DNA of 64,000 nt from Chlorops oryzae (lineage: Eukaryota; Arthropoda; Insecta; Diptera; Chloropidae). A model generated the notes under the pieces. The model searched no databases. It was not told the origin of the DNA and saw only the letters and a list, made by a program, of their open reading frames with translations. Numbering within the stretch: position 1 is the stretch's first letter; the number at the start of each line of letters is the position of its first letter. Shown here piece after piece: positions 1 through 10,597 of the stretch. The stretch covers positions 94,387,392 through 94,451,391 of the forward strand of contig CM035806.1 in NCBI GenBank assembly GCA_020466095.1. Reading direction: 5' to 3'. The position numbers were made by a program, and so were the translations under genes.

Positions 1-248
1 ATGCGCTCAGACAAATTGAGATAAGAATCATATACATAAATTTTCATTAAAGTTTAAAAAAAAACTATTGAAATATTTAAAACAAAAAAAAAATATTTAT
101 TTTTCCCAATATATTGTTATTGCTCTGTGTCATAGACGACTAAAGAACAACCAACAAAAGAAGACGCTCACCGAATTATAAGCTTCCGGGAAAATACTTA
201 GAAGACAGAAAACCCACATTTGAGGAATATAAATAAATTTTTTTTTTA
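1..248. other. AT-rich flank, no gene seen
   Basis: This stretch is A/T-rich with several homopolymer runs and no convincing coding sequence. It lies just 5' of the gypsy-like ORF and could be its leader or LTR edge. It has no counterpart in the inverted right arm because that contig stops at the position matching base 249. Confidence 0.5.
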
Positions 249-275
249 CTTATTTGTCAATTATTTTCAAAATCC

Positions 276-644
276 ATGGGAACTGCAAACTTTAAGCCAA
301 CAACACAATCGGGAGACCCGCAGGTTCAGATAATTAACAATCAAAATTATCATTCAGAAGTCCTCGATCAACACGAAGTTATTTTATGGACAATTCTAAT
401 CATTTGCATATTGAATTTAACCCTGAAACTTTATAGAATCAAAAAACGGAATAAAAGACAAGAAGCTCTTAAAGCGGCTAGACCTGTGGCATGCCTTACT
501 GACGTCAGATCCAGTTTATCATATATAGAAGCAATGACGAGAAAATACACAAAGAAAACTCTAATAAGAAAAAAGGAAGAAAACGAAAAATTTTACAACG
601 GGAAAATCGACCCTAACATATTAAAGACGCAGAGGAAACCTTGA
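276..644 (+). CDS. Small membrane-anchored ORF at the 5' end of a Ty3/gypsy-like element
   Basis: A 122-residue ORF. The first ~35 residues are polar, then comes one hydrophobic segment (about residues 35-53, VILWTILIICILNLTLKLY) followed at once by a basic patch (RIKKRNKR), so a single-pass membrane protein with a positively charged cytoplasmic side is predicted. I do not recognise a named domain. It precedes the gag remnant by about 200 bp on the same strand and is repeated in the inverted arm (26191-26415, minus), so it belongs to the same mobile element rather than to a host gene. Its role is unknown. The start is the first ATG in the frame. Confidence 0.45.
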   Translation: MGTANFKPTTQSGDPQVQIINNQNYHSEVLDQHEVILWTILIICILNLTLKLYRIKKRNKRQEALKAARPVACLTDVRSSLSYIEAMTRKYTKKTLIRKKEENEKFYNGKIDPNILKTQRKP

Positions 645-1273
645 AACAGCAGCCAGAAAAACAGAAAGAGAATTTTATTTTGCTTACCTCACGATTCTAA
701 ATATCAAATTGGAAGACCATAGAAAATTAATACCACTTAAAGTCATTGCAACGTGCGTTTCGTCCTTTTTATCATGATATCAGAATAATAAAAAATAAAT
801 AAAAATAACAGAATCAAAGTTCAACGTGATACAGTACACTTAGGCCATACCAGAATTCTCAGGAGAATTAGAAGATGCTCAAAAATTTAATCGAATTATT
901 TATTTTGCATTAGTTTTCAACACCAAAATACCAAATAAAGTAAAAATAAAACTCGAATTACTTGGCAAAACTGGCATAATAAATCTAATACAAAATTTAA
1001 AGGCAATGTTCAAACCCAGAAAAACTGCAAACACTGTAGTAGACGAATTATCCAGAGCAATACAAGGCCGAAAATCAATATCTGAATTCGCTTAAATCAT
1101 CGAAAGTTTAATTTCGGAATTAATTTCAGTACAAATTTCAACACTGCAAACACCTGCAGAAAAGGCAGCAAAAATTAATTCAAATGATGTAATAGCCCTT
1201 AATGTGCTAAAGCGAGCCATACAAAGTGCCAAAGTATCACAAATAATTGCAGCATGTAGAGCAGTGGCGTAAC

Positions 1274-1817
1274 CAGTGTTGGGCGAATTGTCTACATATA
1301 CATTGTCTACACGATTTTCTACATGTAGACAATGTAGGTAAACAATTAAATTTTTCTACGTAAACAATGTCAACAATGTAGACAATGTAGACAATTTAGA
1401 AAAAACCATTTAAAAAATTCGATACTGATAAAAAAATTCGACTGCTGATAGTGTTGACTGCTTCATAATTCCCAAAACGTATTGTAAATTTAAGTAGCAG
1501 CTATTGATACGAATTTCAATTAAAATCCGAAGAATTCTAGCTGAACGAAGCGAAATGCAAAATAATTGGGAAGAAACAGCAGTACGTTTGAAATTTTGCT
1601 GGTAATGTTCTTAAAAACGCAGGAAAATATCTGTTCGTATTCTCTTTTTTTTCAATAGAGGTACATATTTTAAAAACACATATTGTCAACACTATTTTCT
1701 ATATTGTTTACATTGTTTACATTGTCTACATTGTCTACACCATTGTCTACATTGTTTACGTGATTGTCTACGTCGACACGTAGACAATTACAAATTGGTG
1801 TAAAATGCCCAACACCG
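1274..1817. mobile_element. 544-bp hAT-type MITE with GTAGACAAT subterminal repeats
   Basis: The ends are CAGTGTTGGGC and GCCCAACACCG (10 of 11 bases inverted-repeat match). They are flanked by a perfect 8-bp target duplication GGCGTAAC (1266-1273 and 1818-1825). The matching site in the right arm (25384-25399) is uninterrupted and reads straight through, which proves the boundaries. The interior has no coding potential but is packed with ATTGTCTAC / GTAGACAAT units near both ends, plausibly binding sites for the transposase of an autonomous relative. The sequence has jumped into the terminal repeat of another hAT. Confidence 0.85.
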
Positions 1818-1978
1818 GGCGTAACTATCGGGGGTCTTAGGGGTAACTATATCCCGGGCCCCCAACCCAGGGGGCCCCGCGCACGGTGTCAAACGAATGA
1901 TATTTTAAAATATCGCGCCAATTTTTCCCCCCACATAATTCGAATCAAATTCAAGCATTTATGAACGGGCTTTCAATA

Positions 1979-2649
1979 TGTTGTGTCGTCTAGGGAGCGC
2001 GTCAAAGTAGCTTAACGCAAGGAATTACTAACTTAACTGAGCTATTCCCTAGCTAACACGGAGATCCACACTTCAACGTCCTGGCTCGTGAGGAGGTGCG
2101 TTAAAGTTGAGATCTTCTGAATACTTCGGTTCACGGTTCTGATCGTAGTCCTCTTCCAGTGCACGAATCTCAGTTTAAATAAAGAGATATTGCTGTTCTA
2201 GCAATATCGGTTGTTGCGACACTCTTCTGGGTCATCTCGATTGTTGTTGTTGCGTGTTCCCAATATCTCAGGCTGATCAGGTCAGCTTACTCATTGTTGT
2301 TGCGTGCTGCTGTTGCTTAATACCTCTAGCGTCAGCTTTATTCCAGTCTTCGCCTGCTACGTGTTGTTGTTGTTATTATTATTGGAGCAGGTCAGTATTT
2401 AAGACGATGAACTTCTTGTGCATAGCTTATGCGACATAATTGCTGACTAGCTGTTTCGGCCATTTCGTCTTGCCGCTCACTCGCCCGATCCAATCGTCTG
2501 ATGTTCTTATTATTTGCGATCATTGGCTATGATTGTTTACGCCAGCGTTATTGTTTTATTGATTCTGAACGCCTGTGTTTTCGTTGTTGTACTTTATCGC
2601 ATATCGAAATAAGGTATAAGAACTGTTTGTGCGGTTGTGACACACAACA
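1979..2649. mobile_element. Solo LTR, 671 bp
   Basis: The sequence starts TGTTGTGTCG and ends GACACACAACA, giving the TG...CA ends and an 8-bp terminal inverted match of an LTR. It is flanked by a 4-bp target duplication AATA (1975-1978 and 2650-2653). In the right arm the empty site is intact (about 25230-25245). An AATAAA signal occurs near 2176. No internal retroelement sequence accompanies it, so it is a solo LTR left by LTR-LTR recombination. A 4-bp duplication favours Ty3/gypsy. The parent family was not identified. Confidence 0.75.
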
Positions 2650-2726
2650 AATACATCTAGATGTATTCTTACCCATTAAAACGTTTTTATATTTAAAATA
2701 AACAATATAATCAGGGCTGGGCCCCA

Positions 2727-3160
2727 CTACATTGAATCTTTTGCTTGTGTGTGTGCTGCCTGCGCTTTACTCTGCACTGAGAAAAAATTTTGGGAAATTT
2801 TTAATTTTTGGAAAAAAGGAAACTTGAATGCGGCGAATAACAGACAGAGTGAAAAACAACATATTTCATTGGCAAAACACAAGCTTTCTGAACTATGTTC
2901 GTCAAAAACAATTTCATCTCCTGAAGTCTTAATACGCAAAAGATTTTTTAGGTGGTTATCAGTTAACGAATTTCTTAACCTGCTTTTTATAAAAGCCATG
3001 TCAGAGAAAGCTGACTCACATGAGTACGTTGTTCCAACGGGTACTTATTTATGTCAATATGACACCAAAACTCAAGGTTTCGACCAAGAGGAAGCAAGGC
3101 ATTTCTTTGCAGCGCATCTAGTTCCATTTGAGTCTTTTCATCTTCAAATTTAATGCTACA
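2727..3160 (-). pseudogene. hAT transposase C-terminal (dimerisation) fragment
   Basis: Read on the minus strand, this stretch ends with MAFIKSRLRNSLTDNHLKNL followed by LRIKTS. That is the conserved C-terminal block of hAT transposases (ESAF, then hydrophobic residues, then NSLTDNHL), best known in the Buster/ZBED5-SCAND3 branch. Compared with the right-arm copy it lacks about a dozen residues before the block. The N-terminal zinc finger and the catalytic DDE residues are absent, so it cannot be active. Confidence 0.7.
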
Positions 3161-4140
3161 GAGCAAAGGATTTTTAAAAAGCTCAACTGAATCTTTAATT
3201 TAAAGTATAAAAGTATAACTCAAATACAAATACAACTAATATTACCATTCTTTTTTAATGCGCGCTTCGATTTATTTTTCATTTGAACTATGCAAGGCAT
3301 GCTACTATTAAAACATTTTGCTTTTCTCTTAATACCAAATTTTTCGTTCTCTTCTCTATCGCTGCTTTTGTGTTGCTGCACAAGTTTTTACTCTCACAGC
3401 TCTATGGAGCTCTCATGCTCAGCCCTGATTATAATACATGTTGGTTTTTTTTTTATTTGCCATGGATAGAGGGGGCCCCCGAAACAAATTCTCCCGGGTA
3501 CCGCAAGATGAAGTTACGCCACTGAAGTATAGTCACCACTTTTAATGAGGCTTTCCAAATAGCACAAGAATCAGATCAATCGGAAGAAGCTCGTATCATG
3601 ATGTACAGACAGCGGAACGGTAGAAACCGGCATAGAGGTAATCAGTAGAGGCAAAATGGTAATAGGAGACATGATAACAATAGACAGACACAACAACATC
3701 AATCGCAAAACTCAAATCGTTAAAACAACCAAACACACAACAGACAGCAGCAATACGATCGCAGAGGAAACAACAACAGTAATTACAGTAACCGCTTCAA
3801 CAATCGCCACACGAATAGCTACAACAATAACAACAGCAACGGAAACCGACAAGGCACGCGCGATTGTCTCGCATATCAGCAAAGTGCACAATACAACAAC
3901 AACCATTTCCAAAATCAAAGACACAACAACAACAATGCTCGCGCGAATTCAAATTCGAACAACTTCCAAAGCCCAAAATAATGTAAGGCATAATGCAGTT
4001 TTTGTAGATGGCACAGAGCAACAGGGAAACTTGAGTACCCCGGATACCGGACAGGTAGCAGATAAGGTCACTCGGGGAGTTATATGAAAATTTTCTTTTC
4101 AATGTAAATTTTGATCATAGTAATTATGTTTAAATTAAAT

Positions 4141-4495
4141 GCAATAAGAACATTCTTTCATTTTTAATAGATACAGGAAAATATATATCATTAGCTAAAT
4201 ATGAACATTTGTGTAATATATATATTGACAGTAGCGACGCATGGGCAATTTCAGAAATCTCAAAGAAAGACATTGTGACTTAAGAGACACGTATTTTGCC
4301 TATAAATATAGAGGATAGCGTTTTAAAGCACAAGTTCAGTGTTGTAGATGGTTAATTTCCTATAAGGTCGAGTGGAATTTTAGGAAGAGATTTTTGTGCA
4401 AAGTTCAGAGCAAAGATTATCTATGAAAATTTTACCTTTTCTTTTACACATGGAGGCATCGATCACATTTTTAATTTAATTCCCAGAGAAGTTCA
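4141..4495 (+). pseudogene. Ty3/gypsy aspartic protease remnant
   Basis: In one frame the sequence reads FLIDTGKYISLAKYEHL near 4157 and SGILGRDFCAKF near 4373. These correspond to the catalytic D-T-G loop and the second hydrophobic-Gly element (ILGRDF) of retroviral-type proteases. Two or more stop codons interrupt it. It follows the gag remnant directly, in the gag-pro order expected of Ty3/gypsy. At about 4496 the similarity changes abruptly to BEL/Pao gag, so the gypsy RT and integrase are missing. Confidence 0.6.
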
Positions 4496-4755
4496 AAATT
4501 GGTCATGCATCAAAACAATGCAGCTACAAAATTTGCAAAAAATGTAGTAAAAAACATAACACTTACTACATTTGGAAACAAATTACCAAGAGGCAATTAA
4601 CGAATCATCTCCAAGGGACGAAACAAAACCTTCAGCAGTACCCAACGACGTAAAAAGCAAGGCATCATCAACAGCGGTTACTGAAAGGTCACACACAGCG
4701 AAAGGGGCACAAGCTACCTCTCTTAGTTCAACCAATCATCAAATCTTGAAGGCAT
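4496..4755 (+). pseudogene. BEL/Pao gag C-terminal zinc-knuckle fragment
   Basis: In one frame, KIGHASKQCSYKICKKCSKKH matches the second zinc knuckle and CxxC-KKH block at the end of BEL/Pao gag. The roo-like copy at 55177-56163 has the parallel block. The upstream part of gag is absent, replaced by gypsy protease, so this is a recombined or truncated 5' end. It continues, after the LINE insertion, into the BEL protease at about 5600. The right arm has lost this piece. Confidence 0.6.
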
Positions 4756-5585
4756 ATGTAAAATGCATATTTAAAAATGAATATATTGAAATTGAACATA
4801 GCGAAGACAAAATGGATGCTGTTTGGTGGAAGATCTAGCATAGAGCTCAATATAGACGAAAGCATCATTGAAAAAGTGGACCATGTAAAATACTTAGGAG
4901 TTTTGGTAGATGTGAAACTAAAATTCGATTTGCAATTGACTACGTTTGTAAAAAGCTGTCTTAGAAAATTGGTTTTTTGATGAGGATCAGGAAGGCGGTA
5001 TCAATGAGCTGCGCCATAAAAATTTATAACGCGATTATTAAACCACACATGGAATTTTGTTCAACCATAATGTTCTTAGGAAGCCAGCAGGACATAAGCA
5101 GAATGCAGAAGTTGCAGAACAGATCAATGAGATGTATTCTTAGATTTAATCGGTTAGCGCATGCAAGGGATATGCTTTATACGCTGAAATGGATGTCTGT
5201 TAATCAACGAGTTATTTATAACGCTATTTTGTTCATTTTTAAAGTAAGAAACAATTTGTTACCAAAATACCTTACGGCGGATATTAATTACGTAGCGGAC
5301 GTTCAGCCCTATATATTAAGAAATAACTCTGATATTCGAAGACCACCATACATATTAATGGCGGCGGAGAATAGTTTGTTCTATAGGGGAGCTAGTATTT
5401 TTAATACATTATCAAATGAATTAAAGCAGGAATCAAACTTAAATTTATTTAAAAGGAAAATGTCTGTTTGGGTCAAAGAAAACTATGTATAAGATCTTTT
5501 AGTACAAGACACTTGTATACTTCTGTACGTAACCTAACACTGTTTAATTAATAGCTTGAGGCTAAATATATATATATAAATGCAT
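4756..5585 (+). mobile_element. 5'-truncated LINE (RT C-terminal region) inserted in BEL/Pao
   Basis: Two abutting ORFs (4777-4980 and 4977-5492) together carry the end of a non-LTR reverse transcriptase: VKYLGVLVDVKLKF is the thumb motif, followed by IIKPHMEFCSTIMFL and a conserved C-terminal tail ending WVKENYV. The same tail occurs in the LINE at 47-49 kb, so they are one family. The 3' end is AT-rich with (TA)n. A 7-bp duplication CATATGT flanks it (about 4752 and 5594), and the BEL frame resumes exactly after it. A frameshift separates the ORFs, and everything upstream of the thumb is missing. Confidence 0.75.
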
Positions 5586-5594
5586 ACATACGTA

Positions 5595-6520
5595 CATATG
5601 TCCTACTGGCTACCGCATTAGTGAAAATAAAGGCAAACAACAAAGAAATTGAATTACGGGCAGTTCTTAACTCAGGCTCACAAATCAATTTTGTCACTGA
5701 GCGACTCATTAAACGACTTCGAGTTTCAAAAAACCTTCAACGGTTCACATAAGTGGAATCAGCTCAAGCAACCTGAAGGCACAACGTATAGTAAATGTTG
5801 CGATGTATTTTCGCATAAATGGCTTTTCAACTCGGCTGGAGGCATCAGTCTTACCACACTTTATCACATATCAGCTTTTGCAGGCCAGTGACATCAACTC
5901 GTGGCCAATTCCACACAACACAACCCTAGCAGATCCTAAATTCAACCTTCCGGACAAAATCTACTTTTTGCTCGGAGCGGAATTGACGCATCAGCTATTG
6001 CCGATTGGGAAAATGACGTTAGCAAATGAGCTTCCAATCGTACAAAACACACTGCTTGGTTGGATCATATCAGTAAAAATCAGTGACAAACAGCTCTCCG
6101 AAGTCACGTGTGGCATTGGTACAGAGCATGAAAAAAATGTGGAAGCAGCGATCTCTCAATTGTGGAATGTGGACGAAGTCGAAACCACAGACAGACCGAT
6201 GAACACGGCTGAAAAATTATGCGAGACGCATTTCTCTCAACACACTTCCAAAAATTCCGAAGCACGTTTTATGGTAAAGTTACCATTTTGTGAAAACACC
6301 AACGAATTAGGAGACTCACACGACGTGGCAGTAAACAGATTCCTGTCTCCTAAACGTCGGCTGTCAAAAAATCCTGATCTAAAAGTTCAATATGCGAAAT
6401 TCATTAGTGAGTACAAAGCCATGAATCATATGACCAAAATCGATGAAGATTCAGTTTTGAAACCAAACTACTTCATCCCGCATCACTGTATACTCCGACT
6501 AGAAAGTAAAACAACATAAC
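5595..6520 (+). pseudogene. BEL/Pao protease and pol N-terminal region (left arm)
   Basis: The frame resumes at LVKIKANNKEIELRAVLNSG, containing the LNSGSQ version of the D-S/T-G active site of the BEL peptidase A17 family (the usual Asp is Asn here). A frameshift near 5730 separates it from 5803-6519, where LLGAELTHQLLPIGKM and LLGWIIS are typical of the segment between protease and RT. The frame ends at a stop after LRLESKTT that is also present in the right arm, so it predates the split of the arms. This piece is part of the same element as 4496-4755. Confidence 0.75.
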
Positions 6521-8135
6521 ATAACTTCGTGTAGCGTTCAACGCCTCGGCAAAAACGTCATCAGGACTGTCACTAAACGACTTGATGTACACGGGGCCAA
6601 CAGTTCAAAGCGATCTTTTTTCATTTTGCTTCGATTTCGTCTTCCTCGCTTTGTTTTCACCACCGATAGCGAAAAGATGTATCGTCAAATAGAAGTTTCC
6701 AAGGACGATCGAAAATTTCAACTAATTATCTGCAAAAACGATCCTTCGACTCCACTCAGCTATTACATGCTAAATACCGTCACATATGGTACCAGATCAG
6801 CTCCCTACCTAGCAACAAAATGTCTTCAACGGGTCGCAAAAGACAGTATGGCTCGCTACCTATTAGCTGCAAAATTTTTGGAAGAAAATTTCTACGTCCA
6901 TGATGGTTTTGGAGGATCTGATACTTTAACCAAAACTATTGAAATTCAGCAACAGCTCATCCATGTCTTAAAGCCAAGTGGATTTCATCTTCAAAATTGT
7001 TGTGCCAATCATCCGAAACTTCTTGATAACATTCCCGAAGCACTTCAAGAAGTCGACTTGGATTTTTCAAAAACGAGGACGATTCAAATATCAATTAAGG
7101 CTTTAGGTATTACATGGCTTCTAAAGGACGATGAATTCATCACTTCTGATTTGGCAAAATTATACGATCCTTTGGGAATACTTTCACCGGTTGTTGTAAC
7201 GGCAAAAATGTTTACTCAGGAGCTCTGGGAACTGAAACTTGACTGGGATGAGGCTCTACCTGCATCACTACACATTCGATTGCTACACTTCAGGACTGGG
7301 TTGAATTATTTAAAGAAAGTACAAATATCACGACATATTTTTAAAGGCGCTGTTCCTCACAAGGTGCAACATCACATATTCTGTGATGCTTCAGAGAAAA
7401 CCCATGGCTCTCCTGCTTATTTAAGAGCAACATTTCAAATGGCACAATAACTGTACGACTGCTTTGCGCGAAGTCTCGAATCGCTCCACTTAAAAAACAA
7501 ACACTTCCCCGATTGGAATTATGTGCCGCAGACCTCGGAGCAAAACTATCATCTCGGATAAAGAACGATTTAAGGATGACAAACAATCTTGTTTGGTACT
7601 GGACGGATTCTGAGATTGTGCTGGCACGGATTAACGCATCATCTTCGTCTTTGCAAACAGTTGTGTCAAATAGAGTGGCCAGCATTCAGAGCTGAACGTT
7701 CGCACAGCAATGGCGCCACGTAAGTTCAAAATTGAACTCGGCGGATATCTTATCCAGAAGGCTGCCACCAGAAGCATTTGAAGGAAGTTCATTGTGGTTT
7801 TACGGACCACCATTTTTGCATGGAACCGAGACAATATGGCCGACAACATTTTCAACCCAGTTGACGATTGAAAGCAATTTGGAAAAGAAAAAAAGGTGTT
7901 TTGTATCCTTCCCCTTGCAGCCGACTCCCATGACGTCATCTACAGTGTCAGTCAAAAAAATTCGTTCATTCGACTACAGAGAGTTATGGCATACGCTTTG
8001 AGATTCATTAATCAAGTCAAGAATCCCAACAGAAAAAAGTTGGGAAAATTTCTAACACCATCTGAACTCGATGCTGGACTGAAAACAATCATAAAGGCAA
8101 TGCAGACATCAGAGTACAAAGATGAGATCTAGCAA
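6521..8135 (+). pseudogene. BEL/Pao reverse transcriptase and RNase H (left arm)
   Basis: 6626-7450 reads through the RT palm. SEKMYRQIEVSKDDR is motif A context and TVTYGTRSAPYLATKC is motif B. The catalytic YxDD box reads NFYVHDGFGGSD, with the first Asp replaced by His. RNase H follows as HIFCDASEKTHGS and, after a stop and frameshift, PRLELCAADLGAKLSS and WYWTDSEIVLARI (7513-7695). The region from 7732 to 8132 continues the linker to integrase. Both arms share the YVHD change and the upstream stop, so the parent was already dead before the copies separated. Confidence 0.8.
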
Positions 8136-9285
8136 CTGACGATATTCAATGAAGGAAAGGGATTACTGTTCAAGCTGTCTCCATTCTTGGATGGAAAAAA
8201 GATCATAAGCATTGTGGGCCTCAAACACTTCTTGCAATAGTAGGACAAAAATTTTGTCCAATAAAAGGCAAAATAATGGCAAGAGCAACAGTTCATAAAT
8301 GCATATGGTGTCGTCGAGTCAAATCAGTCTTGCTCGAAAAAATTATAGGAAATTTACCAGCAACATGGGTCACTCCAGCACGACCTTTTATTAATGCAGG
8401 AGTCGACTACGCAGGGCCCATGTGGGTTCACTCCGAATTTGCGGAAAGCGACCACACAAGGCTTACGTGGCATTGTTTTGTTCTTTTGCCACAAAGGCAA
8501 TCCACATGGAACTGGTGACGGAACTAACAACAGAAGCTTTCATCGGAGCTCGACGACGATTTATCAGCCACCGAAGGCATTGTCAAAATATTTACTGTGA
8601 CACTGCCACCAATGTCGCTGTAGCTCAAAACAAGTTGCAAGAGTTGCAAGGCGCAGTATACTCTCCTGAAGCAAAATCCCCAATCATAAATAATTGCTGC
8701 CATTAGGGTATCAATTTCAATTTCATCTTACCTAGAGCTCCCCATTTTGGAGGTTTGAGGGAAGCGGCTGTCAAGTTTGCCAAATATCATTTATTAAGAA
8801 GTTTGGAAATTGCTTCCCTAACATATGAGGAGCTAGAAATCTTAATAATAGAAATCGAGGCTGTGCTCAATTCAAGGCCTGTTTGCCCCCTTTCCAACGA
8901 CTCGAACGATGTAGCTGCACTTACCCCAGGACATTTTCTGATTGTGGAACCGCTCATAGCACAAGTGGACCCTGCTGCCCGGTCTCCAAATCGAAGTCAT
9001 TCATCCAGATGGAAGCTGGTAACAGAATTTAAAAGGGATTTCTGGAAAAGATGGTTTAAAGATTACCTCAGTGAGCTACAGGGTCGCAACAAGTGGAAAA
9101 CACGATCACTTAAGTTGGAAATAGGATCCATTGTCATCATAAAAGAGGACGACACCGCAATCATGGAATGGCCACTTGGAAGAATCATCCAAACATGTTA
9201 GGGTGCTGATGGAGCAGTTAGAGTTGCAGACATTAAAACATCCAGAAAAAAAGTGAAGTGAACCATTGCCCAGCTGGCGCCGTTT
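8136..9285 (+). pseudogene. BEL/Pao integrase (left arm only)
   Basis: A degenerate integrase: CIWCRRVKSVL is the end of the HHCC zinc domain, FINAGVDYAGPMW holds the first catalytic Asp, and HFGGLREAAVKFAKYH carries the Glu. The C-terminal DUF5641-like block WKRWFKDYLSELQGRNKW is intact around 9043-9096, followed by EWPLGRIIQTC and a stop. The region around the second Asp reads CDTATN rather than SDNATN, with frameshifts on either side. 8200-10490 is missing from the right arm. Confidence 0.75.
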
Positions 9286-9389
9286 CCGATAGACGACGTG
9301 CCCGAAAATCAGGGGAAATCAATACCGTTGGAAGGAGATGATGAAAGTAGCCAAAGCACGGAGTCAAAAAGGCGTAAGACCTCGTCCTT

Positions 9390-10330
9390 AAATGTTATGA
9401 ATATCTAACTAGTGATTCGGTCCTAACATTGGAAAAATTGAGCTCGAACCATATTGGAAACATATGACAGTACTTCAAAATGGTACATTAGCCCTACAAC
9501 ATTTGTGCACTGCAATGAGCCAAAAGAATGGATCTTCCAATTTTCTCGAAAATTTAAAATACGCAGCAACTAAACTCAGCATCGAAAACCAATTATTCAT
9601 AAGCAAAAGAACTAGGCGTGGCGCCATAAATATAATTATGCAGAGCAAATGCTCACCGCCGTCAGTTCCATGAAAGAAGATGAAAGCCGCCTCTTACAAC
9701 TTCTCAAAAATTAGACATCAATCATTGATTCAACGCTCAATGCATTAAAACAAGATGAAATAGCAATTAAAAATAAATTCGACAACTTCGAAACTCAAAT
9801 AAATGAAATCGTAACGCTAATAAGAGGAAATGAACACGAACGTCATCAAGGCAAATTATTTCAAATCTTCACTGCATTATCGGTTCAACTTGCAATCCTG
9901 TCATTCAGCTTACATACCACACGGTCATCATATTTGCAGCATTAGCCCAACACTTCTTTCACCACTGCAGATCCAAGAGCAGTTGGTAAGAGTTCGTAAT
10001 CACTCACCAACATCGCTGCAATTACCTGTTCAATCCGAAAACCTTGTGCAATTCTACAAATTAATGAAAGTACAGGGAGGAATAGCAACAGGCCATGTCA
10101 TCTTCCACATTACAATTCCATTATATGAACCTGAAACATTTGAAATCTACAAGCCACATCCCGTTCCAGTAGTAATAAACAAAACTGCAATGGCAATTAA
10201 ACCATGTGGGGAATTAATTGTTATCAGCGCCCACCAAGATCAATACTTCACAATGAATGTGCATCAGTTGCAGTCATGTACCAGCAATTAGCAGGTTGAG
10301 CTGTTATGCCGTCATATTCAATCAAAATTT
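9390..10330 (+). pseudogene. BEL/Pao envelope-like gene remnant (left arm only)
   Basis: Two fragments match the envelope-like gene of the intact element at 59.7-61.7 kb. The first (9464-9673) contains SKRTRRGA, a furin-type cleavage site in the position of KRKKRGA in the young copy. The second (9830-10291) contains QFYKLMKVQGGIATGHVIFH and DQYFTMNVHQLQSC, which parallel QFYKLMEIDEVVAQNHIIF and DEYFTM. Many stops and frameshifts separate them and no C-terminal membrane anchor is visible, so nothing functional is encoded. Confidence 0.65.
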
Positions 10331-10404
10331 AATTCAGACTCAGATCAATTCTCTTGCGAATTAAGACTTTGTGAACAACGATACACATGGCAACTGTAAT
10401 ATTC

Positions 10405-10503
10405 GTTTTTTTTTTTTTTTTTTTTTTAACCCGAATCCCGAGTTTTTCGGCCAAGGCCCGTCGGGTCCCACGCCCGGCCCGGCCCAGCCCGTACCCATCT
10501 CTA
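10405..10503. repeat. Poly-T run plus GC-rich segment
   Basis: A run of about 22 T is followed by a strikingly GC-rich 60 bp (10440-10500, CCCGGCCCGGCCCAGCCCG) in an otherwise AT-rich region. Read on the minus strand it would be a GC-rich unit with a poly-A tail, as left by a LINE-mobilised insertion. It is absent from the right arm because that arm is deleted across this point. No family was identified. Confidence 0.4.
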
Positions 10504-10597
10504 GTGCGGAGTGTTAAAAAAAATTTTTTTTTGAGGAACATTCAAAATGGTATAAGATTAGAGAGGAACTTGAAAATCGAGTGCAAAATTTATCTAA

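Larger units (their letters stand above)
1262..3524 (-). mobile_element. hAT DNA transposon, internally deleted, with two nested insertions
   Basis: The left end reads CAGTGGCGTAAC and the right end GTTACGCCACTG, a perfect 12-bp terminal inverted repeat. Each end abuts an imperfect 8-bp target duplication (1254-1261 ATGTAGAG, 3525-3532 AAGTATAG; 6 of 8 match), as hAT elements produce. Inside, only the C-terminal dimerisation part of the transposase remains (minus strand). A MITE (1274-1817) and a solo LTR (1979-2649) have inserted later; without them the element is about 1.0 kb, the size of its counterpart at 24332-25399. It interrupts the gypsy gag. Confidence 0.8.
840..4083 (+). pseudogene. 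Ty3/gypsy gag, split by a hAT insertion
   Basis: The first part (about 848-1261) translates to a capsid-like stretch starting PEFSGELEDAQKFNRIIYF, a proline-glutamate-phenylalanine opening typical of gypsy gag, and contains stops. The frame is interrupted at 1262 by a hAT element and resumes at 3533 with ATFNEAFQIAQESD. The tail (3590-3990) is extremely rich in Asn, Gln and Arg, as in nucleocapsid domains, but I see no CCHC zinc knuckle. Nonsense codons occur on both sides of the insertion, so the copy is dead. The other arm carries the same gene, split at the same place (25407-25850 and 23760-24323, minus). Confidence 0.6.

Noticed and set aside
3712..4102. Minus-strand ORFs rich in Val, Cys and Leu
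   Set aside because: They are shadows of the Asn/Gln-rich gag tail read on the opposite strand.
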